This document shows positions 56,118-64,000 of a DNA stretch of 64,000 nt, in pieces. This DNA is from Agrypnia vestita (Eukaryota; Arthropoda; Insecta; Trichoptera; Phryganeidae). Numbering within the stretch: the stretch's first letter is position 1; the number at the start of each line of letters is the position of its first letter. The position numbers were made by a program, and so were the translations under genes. The notes under the pieces are model-generated. The model was not told the DNA's origin and made no database searches. It saw only the letters and a list, made by a program, of their open reading frames with translations. Location: the NCBI GenBank assembly GCA_016648135.1, contig JADDOH010010980.1, positions 56,962 through 120,961 on the forward strand. The letters run 5' to 3'.

Positions 56118-56875
56118 TAATACAAGAACATCAAATGTTAAAGATCTAGGTGTTAGATTTGTAAGCAACCTAACACTTCACGATCACATAGAGACGATCA
56201 GTGGTAATGCTTTGAGAATGTTAGGATTTGTTCTGCGTACTGCCAGGGTTTTCGAGAATACCCGCGTACTGAGATCTCTTTACAACTCCTTGGTGCGGAG
56301 TAGACTCGAGAGTTGCTCGATGATCTGGGGGCCACATGAGGGCAAGTACTCTCTTATGGTGGAGAATGTCCAAAAGAAGTTTCTGAGATATCTCTACATG
56401 AGAGAGTACGGGCATTATCCTTGGCTTTACCCAACCGAGTTTCTCCAGGGTATGCTTGGCTACAATAGTCTAGAGACTAGAAGGAATGTGTATTTGATTA
56501 CACATTTTTATCGATTGTTGCGCGGTATGATCGATAATCCTGAAATTATGCAGAGCATTGGTTTGTATGTTCCTGATAATTACATTAGACATCGTCAGCA
56601 TAGATTGTTTCACATTCCAATATACAGGACCAACCTGCCGATGGTTATGCCTGTTGGAAGAGCCACAGCTATGCTGAACAAAATCGCTATGGGTATTGAT
56701 ATATTCCATGTGTCTGAGGGGGTTTTCCGAAGCGGGATTCTCCTGCACCTTTGACCAGATTTTATGTTATTTTTAATTTATTAAATATTTTTATTTTGAT
56801 ATATACTTCCTAATATGAATGCCTTAAACATTTTGTTTGTAATGTACATATTATCAAATAAATTGAATTGAAGTG
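56118..56875 (+). mobile_element. CR1/Jockey-group LINE family J, 3' part
   Basis: Open from about 56,120 to 56,754: NVKDLGVRFVSNLTLHDHIE, VLRSLYNSLVRSRLESCSMI, MREYGHYPWLYPTEFLQGML, LETRRNVYLITHFYRLLRGM, MPVGRATAMLNKIAMGIDIF. A one-base shift near 56,725 turns the usual 'FSEAGFSYTFDQ' end into VFRSGILLHL. The end is 'aataaattgaattgaag'. The most intact family J copy here. RT palm missing. Confidence 0.8.
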
Positions 56876-57380
56876 TATTGAATAATATAACACGGATCAA
56901 AATAAACGTTGAAACTAATACATAGACGTTTGAAACAATAGACTATGGTATGCGCGAACTCGCCTTATCTTTAGAAAAAGTTTGTCAAATGCCAATGCAT
57001 TGAGAAAAAATGTATTAAAAAGTAACAATCCTCAAGTCAACGTTTTTCATTTTTAAAATCAAGACAGTACGGGAAAAAATCCAAGCGTAATTTGAATTCT
57101 CAGGTTTAGTCCATTGAAATATCTGAAGAAAGTATTAGTAGCGACTTGTTTCTGAGATTGGTCGATAAGTTTGACGACAGCTTGACGTAATGATTATGTA
57201 ACTTCGAAAATTGGCTTGGTTATTCCACAAGAATAATTATGAAAATAATTGTCATAAATTATTTCTAATGACAGGCAAAACGGGTTGACCATCATCGAGG
57301 TCGAAGCACGGTCAAAATGGAAATTCGGTTATTATTTTTTATGCCTTGACATTCGCTTTTCGCTGTCAGACGCTGAAGGC
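56876..57380. other. unassigned spacer
   Basis: No recognised feature. Confidence 0.4.
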
Positions 57381-57399
57381 TTATGTGGTGTATTCAGGT

Positions 57400-57500
57400 A
57401 GGCCACCTTTACGGAAGCCGAAGGTGGCACTGCTATAAAAAGAGTAAGCACCAGTTCTGTCTTGATTCAGCTGGCGTGCAGACAGCACCGGATCTCGTTT
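57400..57500 (+). promoter_or_regulatory. TATA-box promoter candidate
   Basis: 'ggcactgctataaaaagag' has a strong TATA box (57,435-57,442). About 30 bp downstream is 'cttgattcagctgg', an arthropod initiator-like TCAG. Followed by a GC-richer stretch 'agacagcaccggatctcg'. No ORF follows within 500 bp, so this may be an element promoter. Confidence 0.4.
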
Positions 57501-57618
57501 AGGGTCGGTCGACACATAGGAGAATCCCGTAAAATATTCAGCTTTTTATTATTAATATTTAAAGCATTAACTTTGTGGTTAGACATTGGAACAGTATGTT
57601 AGTTAAGATCCAGATTTA

Positions 57619-57664
57619 CGATCTACCGGTTTCGAGACGTACCCGTCTCTTCGTCAGGACCAAC
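57619..57664 (-). ncRNA. hammerhead ribozyme, complete fold
   Basis: Minus strand 5' to 3': stem I side GTTGGTC, core CTGACGA (57,651-57,657), stem II AGAGAC-GGGTAC-GTCTC (5 perfect pairs), GAAA (57,630-57,633), stem III ACCGGT as a self-complementary hexamer sharing its first A with GAAA, cleavage A (57,624), then GATCG pairing back with stem I (five pairs, two of them G-T). All conserved core positions fit CUGANGA/GAAA/UH. A palindromic, loop-less stem III is a known trait of Penelope and retrozyme hammerheads that work as dimers. No protein part is next to it. Confidence 0.7.
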
Positions 57665-57699
57665 ACTACACTACTATATTCACAACACTATACACCACA

Positions 57700-57954
57700 A
57701 CCATAGTATTGTTAATCTTTCCCCAATATTTATCACATGCGTGTTAATCTTGTCAGAGACAAGCATGCAGTTACTAGCCTACAGAACAATCAGGAATCTA
57801 ACGGGAGAGAGTGAGAGGGGGCGGGGTCTAAAGTGGGTGTTACCAAATCTTTTGTGAAAGTTTAATTAAACAAAGGGCTGTATGGAAAATTGATTTGGTT
57901 ATTAATTAAAGGTGATTTATTATTCACCGCTTGCCTAATGTATAAAAATCTAAA
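57700..57954. other. unassigned spacer
   Basis: No recognised feature. Confidence 0.4.
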
Positions 57955-58200
57955 TTATTTAACTTTAAACCTTTAAAACTTTTTTCAATTTTTGTAATGT
58001 TTTTATCATATAATTTAAGTTGTATTGAAGCAAATGAATTTGTCATAATCGATACAAGTTACTGTAATGATAATTCAACTTTTTGCAAAAATAAATCAGA
58101 AATACTGAAAAAAAATGCAAACTTTGATATTAAATATCTCCATAACTATTGATATTAGGTCATGGTTGCTTGAACATTTTAGATCAGTAGCGGATTGTTA
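57955..58200. mobile_element. foldback MITE family E, right half only
   Basis: 'caatttttgtaatgttttta', 'cataatcgatacaagttact', 'gcaaactttgatattaaata', 'ggtcatggttgcttgaacat' match the right half of the 6.6- and 58.9-kb variants. Confidence 0.65.
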
Positions 58201-58389
58201 ACATAGTACTTTCAGGGTTTGCGTTAATTACGTAACATGTTGTATATATTTTTATTTTTTTTAAAAACAGATAGTCAATAGGTCATTATTGATCCTAATA
58301 GGTGGTCCTAGAATGATATTAGAGTACAAAGTATAAATATTTTATGAACATTTTGAATGTGATATAATTATATTATATATATAAATATA

Positions 58390-58623
58390 TGTAATAATCT
58401 TATTTCGGGATGAGGTTGCTCCAAGTAAAGACTTTGTTCTCGTAAGTATTTATTCGGTAACAATAATGGTTTAGACAATCGTTTATACAGTAAGATGCGG
58501 TCTCGATAACAATGTAAGTAAAAGAGGCTCGACTCGACATTCACGCGCCTTTTTATACATTCTCTCTCTCTGTCATGCAGTCTCTTTCTGGCGTCGCGAC
58601 ATACGTTCCTCAGATCTATTACA
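58390..58623 (-). mobile_element. solo LTR with 5-bp target duplication
   Basis: 234 bp starting TGTAATAATC and ending GATCTATTACA on the plus strand, ATATA on both sides (58,385-58,389 and 58,624-58,628). On the minus strand it has TATAAAAAGG (about 58,550) and an AATAAATAC polyadenylation signal (about 58,448) in the order of an LTR. No internal retroviral-type genes remain, as expected after recombination between two LTRs. Superfamily not determined. Confidence 0.65.
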
Positions 58624-58628
58624 ATATA

Positions 58629-58926
58629 TATAAACTAATTAATAATTAATAATGTCTTATAAAACATATTGTGTATTTTGTCCTCATATTGGCTGCATTG
58701 GTATAGTAACGCCACTGTTTATTCGGCCCTTTTCTGCATAACTGAATGTTTCGTATACGAGTCGTTAACAAACTGAATTTACGATAAATTTGGGTTGACA
58801 CAACAGAAAGGTAAAGTTTACTGGAAATTTCCAAAGGCCTCGTGCTATTTCGAAATGGTGTAGAATATTCCGAAGGCTTACAGAACTTCAGGCGCAAAAA
58901 TACAATTTAATTTTAAAAAATGTACA
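58629..58926. other. unassigned spacer
   Basis: An 83-codon minus frame (58,646-58,897) without domain. Confidence 0.35.
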
Positions 58927-58928
58927 TA

Positions 58929-59489
58929 CAGGTGTCTCATAGCTAGTAGCAAAATCTTTATAGGTGGATTCCTGTCTTGATAGTGAGTCGAAAATTTTAA
59001 AGCAAACATAACCTAATATCAATAATTATGGAGATATTCACTATCATGGTTTACATTTTTTTTTAAATATTTCTGACTTATTTTTTGCATAAAGTTGAAC
59101 TATCGTTCCAGTTATTTATAATATCAGTTATGAAAAATTCATTCGCTGAATGCAACTGAAGCAACAAATAAAATGATGAAAATCTTGTAAAAAATTTTTT
59201 TTTTTTTTGCAAGATTTTTATCGATAATAATATCGATAATTTATCGATAATAATAATAATTTATTTTATTCGACTTGTATTGAAGCGAACGAATTTTTCA
59301 CAATCGGTATAAGTTACTGTAATGATAATTTAACTTTTTATAAAAAAATTATCAGAAATATTGAAAAAAAAATGAAAACTTTGATATTGCATATCTCAAT
59401 AATTGATATTAGTTCATGGTATCTTGAACATTTTCGACTCATTATCAAGGAGGAATCCACCTGTAAAGTTTTTGCAATGCTGTGAGATA
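58929..59489. mobile_element. foldback MITE family E, variant copy
   Basis: CAGGTGTCTCATAGCTAGTA start, 'gattcctgtcttgatagtga', centre of T and 'tcgataataatatcgataat', then complementary right half ending 'ggaatccacctgtaaag'. Most like 6636-7152. Confidence 0.75.
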
Positions 59490-59605
59490 TTTAATTAACA
59501 TTTCAAAGTCCTTAAAAAATGATAAAAATTACAAATTTACCATCGTTTAATGCAATTAAATTATTTTGTTTTTTACACACGATTCTAATTTCAAATGGTC
59601 TTTCT

Positions 59606-59834
59606 TTTAGGATGCGTTTGCCATAAATAAAATTAAAAAATGATTACAAAGGAAGTCAGTCGTCGGCAATATCGTCTCGTCTGCGAGAGAACTGGTTCCA
59701 GTTATCAGTTGCAGCGGGCTTTCGTCGAAACCGGTTCAAGATACCGTCGCAGTTCATGGAACCCCCGCCCGTCAGGACAATGCACCACAATTCATCCCTC
59801 TGCACTCGAATTTAAAGTGAAGTGTATTTATTAG
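59606..59834 (+). CDS. possible last exon, unknown protein
   Basis: 'ggtctttcttttag' is a good splice acceptor (AG at 59,610-59,611). An open frame with ATG 59,640 gives 64 residues (MITKEVSRRQYRLVCERTGS, then ETGSRYRRSSWNPRPSGQC) and TAG at 59,832. GC content is above the surroundings. No domain recognised, and the partner exon is not seen. Confidence 0.25.
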
Positions 59835-60182
59835 TGTAGATTCCATTATTATTATATAAAAATCGCAATGTATTTATGTACGTAACCATTGCTCGATTTT
59901 TTGATGTGTAACATCTTTCCTCTCGCTTTCCTGCAATGTGTGGCAGTGATTTCGTGAAAAAGGACGGAAATGCGTAACAGGAAATAAGTCGCGCGGAATT
60001 TCATTTAACCAATGAGCGCGATGGAAAAAAATCATCGTTTATAAACAAATCAATGTCCAGCGAGTGCCATCACAGCGAAGATGCACACTACCAGCTAATG
60101 CTTTTTATTTTGTATATATGTTGCGAGGATGGTGTTGACACCAGCCATAACGTAACATAAAGTTAAACACATAACATAACAT
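59835..60182. other. unassigned region
   Basis: 59,930-60,095 is mildly GC-richer and unique. No feature recognised. Confidence 0.35.
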
Positions 60183-60228
60183 AAAGTTACAACACCCACA
60201 AGCTTGAGCGTGTGGGTGTTGTAACTTT
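60183..60228. repeat. perfect 18-bp-arm hairpin
   Basis: AAAGTTACAACACCCACA, loop agcttgagcg, then exact complement. Preceded by 'cataacataacat'-type short repeats. Confidence 0.85.
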
Positions 60229-61077
60229 GATATATTTTGGCCTATATCTTCGAAACTATCCAATAAATACTTTATTTTTTTTACATTCATGTATACAATA
60301 ACTAGCCTTAATGATTTACATTCTCAAATTTTATGTAATTTATGTGATTATTTTTAAATATTTATTCAAAGTTTTAATACAATATGTATGGCGGCACACT
60401 ACCGCCATCTATGAAAATAAATAAAAACATAATTGACCAAACGCATTTCTAAACAAAATGCAGTAAAATACAGTACCTACCTAATGCGGCAAAATTCAAT
60501 AATAAATAAATGCACATATATTTTCTTTACTTGTATTTACTAATCAACTAATATAGGTATTAGCTTTGTTAAATTTTGATGTTAATTTCTGTTGCTGCTC
60601 AATTGATATTTTTAATTGTGAGATATCAAATGTATTACACATCATATGCGACTACTGTACGGCTCGCTCGTTTTTTAAAATAGTAAACAAACAAGTCCAA
60701 AAATTGAAAATTGATAATTAAAAAAATGATTGTTATGATAGTCTACGGTAGTTTATTTTTTATTTTATTTTAATTTTTAACGCTACATACAATAATGGTG
60801 TGAAAATATGTGAAAAACCAATGTCGTACCTACAGGGCTCTACACGGTTATTTAAATTAACAATAATAAGATGCTTGGAATATTATGCAGATAAAATGAG
60901 TTTGAGCTTTCTTCTTTCTTGCATTCAAGTTTCTCATTAAAAAATATGCTAATATGAATTAATATTTGCGAGAATCCAAATATCGGGTGAAGCCGGGCAG
61001 TAAAGCTGGTGTAGATAATATACTTTTTTTTCAATTGATTCAGCAACATTGTAGATTGACATTTAAAAAAAATATTG
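60229..61077. other. unassigned AT-rich region
   Basis: No recognised feature. Confidence 0.4.
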
Positions 61078-61121
61078 ATTATATTATTTGTATATTATCT
61101 ACTTCTTTTATATGAGTAATA

Positions 61122-61163
61122 CCACCAACATGTTTCAGAAAAACCTTTCCATCGTCAGGGTGT
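61122..61163 (-). ncRNA. hammerhead ribozyme, probably competent fold
   Basis: Minus strand: stem I CACC, CTGACGA (61,152-61,158), stem II GGAAA-GGTT-TTTCT (one G-T pair), GAAA (61,133-61,136), palindromic ACATGT stem III, cleavage T, then GGTG pairing four for four with CACC. The plus-strand partner at 61,433-61,470 has TTGACGA and is degenerate. Confidence 0.6.
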
Positions 61164-61432
61164 TGTATAACTGTCAAAATATCAAAATGATAAAAATTTA
61201 GGACTTTCTATTTTACACATAAATAATTTTGGTCTGAAATTGAATAATTTAGAATCATTAGAAATTAGTAAAGCATGTAATAGTTAACAAAATCAATTAA
61301 ATTTAACTACTAGCCCAATTCTAAATTTTTTTCCAATAATTGCTAGTAATCAAGAACTTCAGTAATAATATTTAAAAATAATTTATTAAAACGAGAAACA
61401 AAAGACATTTCATTTTGATATTTTGACAGTTA

Positions 61433-61470
61433 TTGACGATGGAAAGGTATTTCTGAAACATATTGGTTTA
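61433..61470 (+). ncRNA. degenerate hammerhead core
   Basis: TTGACGA (first core C lost), GGAAAGGTATTTCT stem II, GAAACATATT. Inverted partner of 61,122-61,163. Confidence 0.45.
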
Positions 61471-61554
61471 ATTAATCAAATAATATAAGTAGATACATAC
61501 AAATAATAAAATCAATTTTTTTTAGATAATATATTTTAGATAATATACACATAT

Positions 61555-62112
61555 ATATTACAATGCTCATGTTCATACAATAGAAAGAATTCAACATAAT
61601 TTTTTACGCTACATAAATTTCCGTCTCCATATCCCAATAGAAAATCTTAACTATACAAACTTATTATATTTTACCGGTTTATTGCCACTATCGGACAGGA
61701 GAGTTTTATCCGATCTGATTTTATTATATAAAATTGTAAACTCGCATTACCACAGCCCTGAAATTTTGTCCTTAATAATGTTCCATGTACCCAGTCGAAC
61801 TACTCGAGTGCCGACGCCTTTTTACTGTGACAATACTAGAACAAATGCTCACTACAACTCGCTAGTACCTAGAATACACAGGTTAGGTAACAATTATACA
61901 AACATAGCGGACGTGTTTGGTTCTGGCCTGTCACAGTATAGGGGCGCGATACTGAGAGCGCTTCATTCCGCCATAATGTAAATTATATACACTTTCTTTT
62001 TTTTTTGTTTTTCTCTCTGTTTATATTATTTTTGCAAATAACTGTTATATACCTACATATGTAAAAGCCTATTTAGGCGTAAATGAATGAATAAATAAAT
62101 AAATAAATAAAT
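61555..62112 (+). mobile_element. CR1/Jockey-group LINE, RT C-terminal fragment
   Basis: Plus frame reads HTIERIQHNFLRYINFRLHI, then LPLSDRRVLSDLILLYKIVN, HYHSPEILSLIMFHVPSRTT, PTPFYC, SLVPRIHRLGNNY, with TAA at 61,979. The 'Q..FLRY', 'L..RR..sDL.llykI..', 'vP.R..R....f' order is the C-terminal part of these reverse transcriptases. The end is 'aaagcctatttaggcg' and (AATA)n at 62,082-62,112. Confidence 0.75.
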
Positions 62113-62515
62113 ATTAACTAACATTAAAAGTTTGAATTCTTTTTATTATTATTAAATCAGGTAAAGTGTCATTCATTTGAACCGGGATGACTTTCGAACC
62201 GGGATTTTTTCAGTAATATTGTTAGAAAACAGTACTCGTATTATCATGTACCGGTTTTGAAGAGTGCATTTATAAATTAAATTTACCGGTTGGAGACGAG
62301 ACTGCCGTGTGGTTGGCAGCGAGACAGGCAGGTAGAAATTCCTTTGAATTTCTGGAGCCTCGCAATTACCTTTAGGTGCAGTAGTTTGCGCAAAACGCAG
62401 ATTTGAGAGAAAGGCGTACGTGCATCGAGTCTGGTACGGCTCTTGAACACAAATGATATGAAGATGTTTTTTTTAATTTTGAAAACTGATTGGTCATCTT
62501 TACTTTTTTATAAAT
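62113..62515. other. unassigned region
   Basis: GC-richer unique stretch 62,285-62,450 ('gacgagactgccgtgtggtt', 'cgagtctggtacggctc'), unassigned. Confidence 0.35.
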
Positions 62516-62532
62516 ATATATATATATATATA

Positions 62533-63051
62533 CAGGGTTATTTGTAAAACACTAATAACCTCGCAGGACTATATTCCTGCCTTGATTATGAGTCGAAAAT
62601 GTTCCAGCTATCATGACCTAATATCAATAGTTTAGGAGATATGCGACATCAAAGTTTGCATTTTTTTTCTCAATATTTCTGACTTATTTTTCGTAAAACG
62701 TTGGACTATCATTACAGTAACTTATATATGAAAAATTCATTCCCTTTAATACAAGTCAAATAAAAAAATAAAAATCTTCGAATTCCAATTGTTTTTTTTT
62801 CAGGGTTTTTATCATTTTATTTAACTTGTATTGAAATTAATGAATTTTTCGTAATCGATATGAGTTACTGAAATGATAGTCCAACGTTTTACAAAAAATA
62901 AGTCAGAAATATTGAAAAAAAATGCAAACTTTGATGTTGCGTATCTCCATAACTATCGATATTAGGTCGTAATAGCTTGAACATTTTCTACTCATAATTA
63001 AGGCACGAATATAGTCCCGCGAGGTTATTAATGTTTTACAAATAACCCTTG
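62533..63051. mobile_element. foldback MITE family E, copy inserted at (TA)n
   Basis: 519 bp, CAGGGTTATTTGTAAAACAC start, complement at the end, TA at both sides. By eye very close to 16,112-16,651 but with a shorter centre. Confidence 0.85.
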
Positions 63052-63089
63052 TATATTGATATATAATAATAATATTTTATTTATTTACT

Positions 63090-63498
63090 TACTCTTATAT
63101 GATCACACTACATATAATTATTTGTATTAATTAAAATTAAAAATTGAATAGCATGTCCCCAAACAGCAATTGTATGCTGGTATAAGAGGACAGGAAATAA
63201 AGTAAAATAAGTGGGTACACATATTAAATATCAGCACATTGATTTGTTAAACAGTTATCTCCTCCCCAACACGAGTCCCTTCAGCTGTTTATTGAATAGT
63301 TCTACACGATTTGATTATTTTATGGAATTGGGGATTCCATTATAGAACTCGATCGCTGTGTATAGGAAACCATAACTATTTCTATTAGTCCGCGGTATAT
63401 CACTTCTTATATAGTCTCTTGTTCTTGTGTGTTGTCTATGTACGTCACATTTATACATCAAAATTACAAAATATGATTGATAAATACAATAATACATT
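63090..63498 (-). mobile_element. CR1/Jockey-group LINE (family K), 3' end
   Basis: Minus frame 63,315-63,497 ends with RDYIRSDIPRTNRNSYGFLY and AIEFYNGIPNSIK, the 'vP..R...gF...a...yN.iP..i' closing motif, followed in order by 'LFNKQLK'-type codons. Confidence 0.65.
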
Positions 63499-63524
63499 TA
63501 GAAAATAATTAGAACATTAAAACA

Positions 63525-63744
63525 AACAGCAATATTAAAAAATTTAATAAAATGTCCCAAGACAGCAATAAAATAAAATTAAGTACACATATTAAGAAGT
63601 GTCGACACATCGATTTGTTAAACAGTTTATCTCCCCCCCAACACAAGTCCTTTCAGTTGTTTATGGAAATAGCTTCACATTATTAAGTTCCTTTATGTTA
63701 TTGGAAATTCGATTGCAGTATATGAGAATCCATGTCTTTCTCTA
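63525..63744 (-). mobile_element. second family K copy, cut by the Harbinger-like element
   Basis: Repeats 63,115-63,330 ('tcgatttgttaaacagttta', 'aacacaagtcctttcagttg'). Its upstream part is displaced by the insertion at 63,745, so the Harbinger-like copy is younger. Confidence 0.65.
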
Positions 63745-63747
63745 TTA

Positions 63748-64000
63748 AGCCATGTATTCACTAGGGGACAAATTGTCCCTCAACAGCACGCGCGGCATAG
63801 AGTCTACGTGACGTTGCAACGTCGTGCACTGTTCCACGACGTCGCGCACAACATAGCGAGGCATTTCTACGTGCCGTAGCAACGTTGCCATGCGCACGGT
63901 ACCCGAGCGTACTCACTGCAACATTCCGCGGAGCGTCAGTACCACGTGGTATGTTTACAAGTGAATACGCATGCGCTCTATCTGTCAAGATGACAATGCG
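63748..64000 (-). mobile_element. Harbinger-like element, second copy, runs off the window
   Basis: TTA then AGCCATGTATTCACTAGGGG. The 253 bp up to the window end match the complement of 13,258-13,510 with only a handful of differences by eye. The other end is outside the window. Confidence 0.8.

Larger units (their letters stand above)
61078..61502 (+). mobile_element. Penelope-like remnant with inverted hammerhead-bearing arms
   Basis: Arms 61,078-61,198 and 61,403-61,502 are inverted copies ('aactgtcaaaatatcaaaat' against 'ttttgatattttgacagtt', 'cctttccatcgtcag' against 'tgacgatggaaagg'). Between them the plus strand reads LGLSILHINNFGLKL, then NLESLEISKA before TAA, the same protein tail pattern as at 35,180-35,345. 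Each arm carries a hammerhead core in opposite orientation. The element is otherwise deleted. Confidence 0.55.

Overview
This is non-coding-dominated eukaryotic DNA, most likely from an insect and plausibly a moth or butterfly. It is AT-rich, has no prokaryotic gene layout, and its open frames are short and broken. Almost every recognisable protein segment belongs to a transposable element: mariner, Tigger/pogo, Harbinger-like and hAT-like DNA elements, RTE-type and CR1/Jockey-type LINEs, Penelope-like retroelements, tRNA-derived SINEs and a solo LTR. The mix of (GTTA)n-tailed LINEs, a LINE tail reading 'tccagcagtgg', tRNA-headed SINEs and many hairpin MITEs is typical of lepidopteran genomes. 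The taxon is inference. No complete, confidently functional host gene is visible.

Layout. 1-9 kb: a candidate two-exon gene for a small helix-turn-helix protein (356-1155) inside a locally duplicated block, then MITEs, hairpins and nested LINE pieces (an RTE interrupted by a CR1/Jockey fragment at 4.3-5.3 kb). 9.1-9.7 kb: the cleanest ORF of the window, a Tigger/CENP-B-type helix-turn-helix protein with a PCNA-binding-like tail and no transposase catalytic core. 12.5-18.3 kb: a tRNA-type SINE, a Harbinger-like element, an 801-bp hAT-like element with exact 8-bp target duplication, a 540-bp foldback MITE, and an internally deleted Tigger. 18.6-29.4 kb: LINE tails, SINEs, MITEs. 31.9-33.2 kb: an almost intact mariner with one frameshift. 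33.7-34.5 kb: a TTAA-flanked inverted-repeat element carrying a spliced open frame. 35.2-36 kb: Penelope-like remnants with hammerhead-ribozyme cores. 36-46 kb: mostly unassigned, with one CpG-rich patch ending in a splice donor (about 40.4-40.95 kb) that looks like a host promoter and first exon. 46-56.9 kb: LINE copies, a 501-bp element with a 201-bp tandem repeat, nested MITEs. 57.4-63.7 kb: a TATA-box promoter candidate, further hammerhead/Penelope sequences, a solo LTR and LINE ends. From 63.75 kb the window runs into a second Harbinger-like copy, nearly identical to the one at 13 kb.

The shared biology here is transposition. The non-autonomous elements (Harbinger-like, hAT-like, foldback MITEs) lack intact transposases and would need enzymes supplied from elsewhere. 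The Penelope-like pieces carry self-cleaving ribozyme folds of the kind known for that group. The items most worth testing are the hammerhead at 57,619-57,664, the TTAA element with the spliced frame, and the core-less Tigger-derived protein at 9.1 kb. All comparisons were made by eye; no database search or folding program was run.
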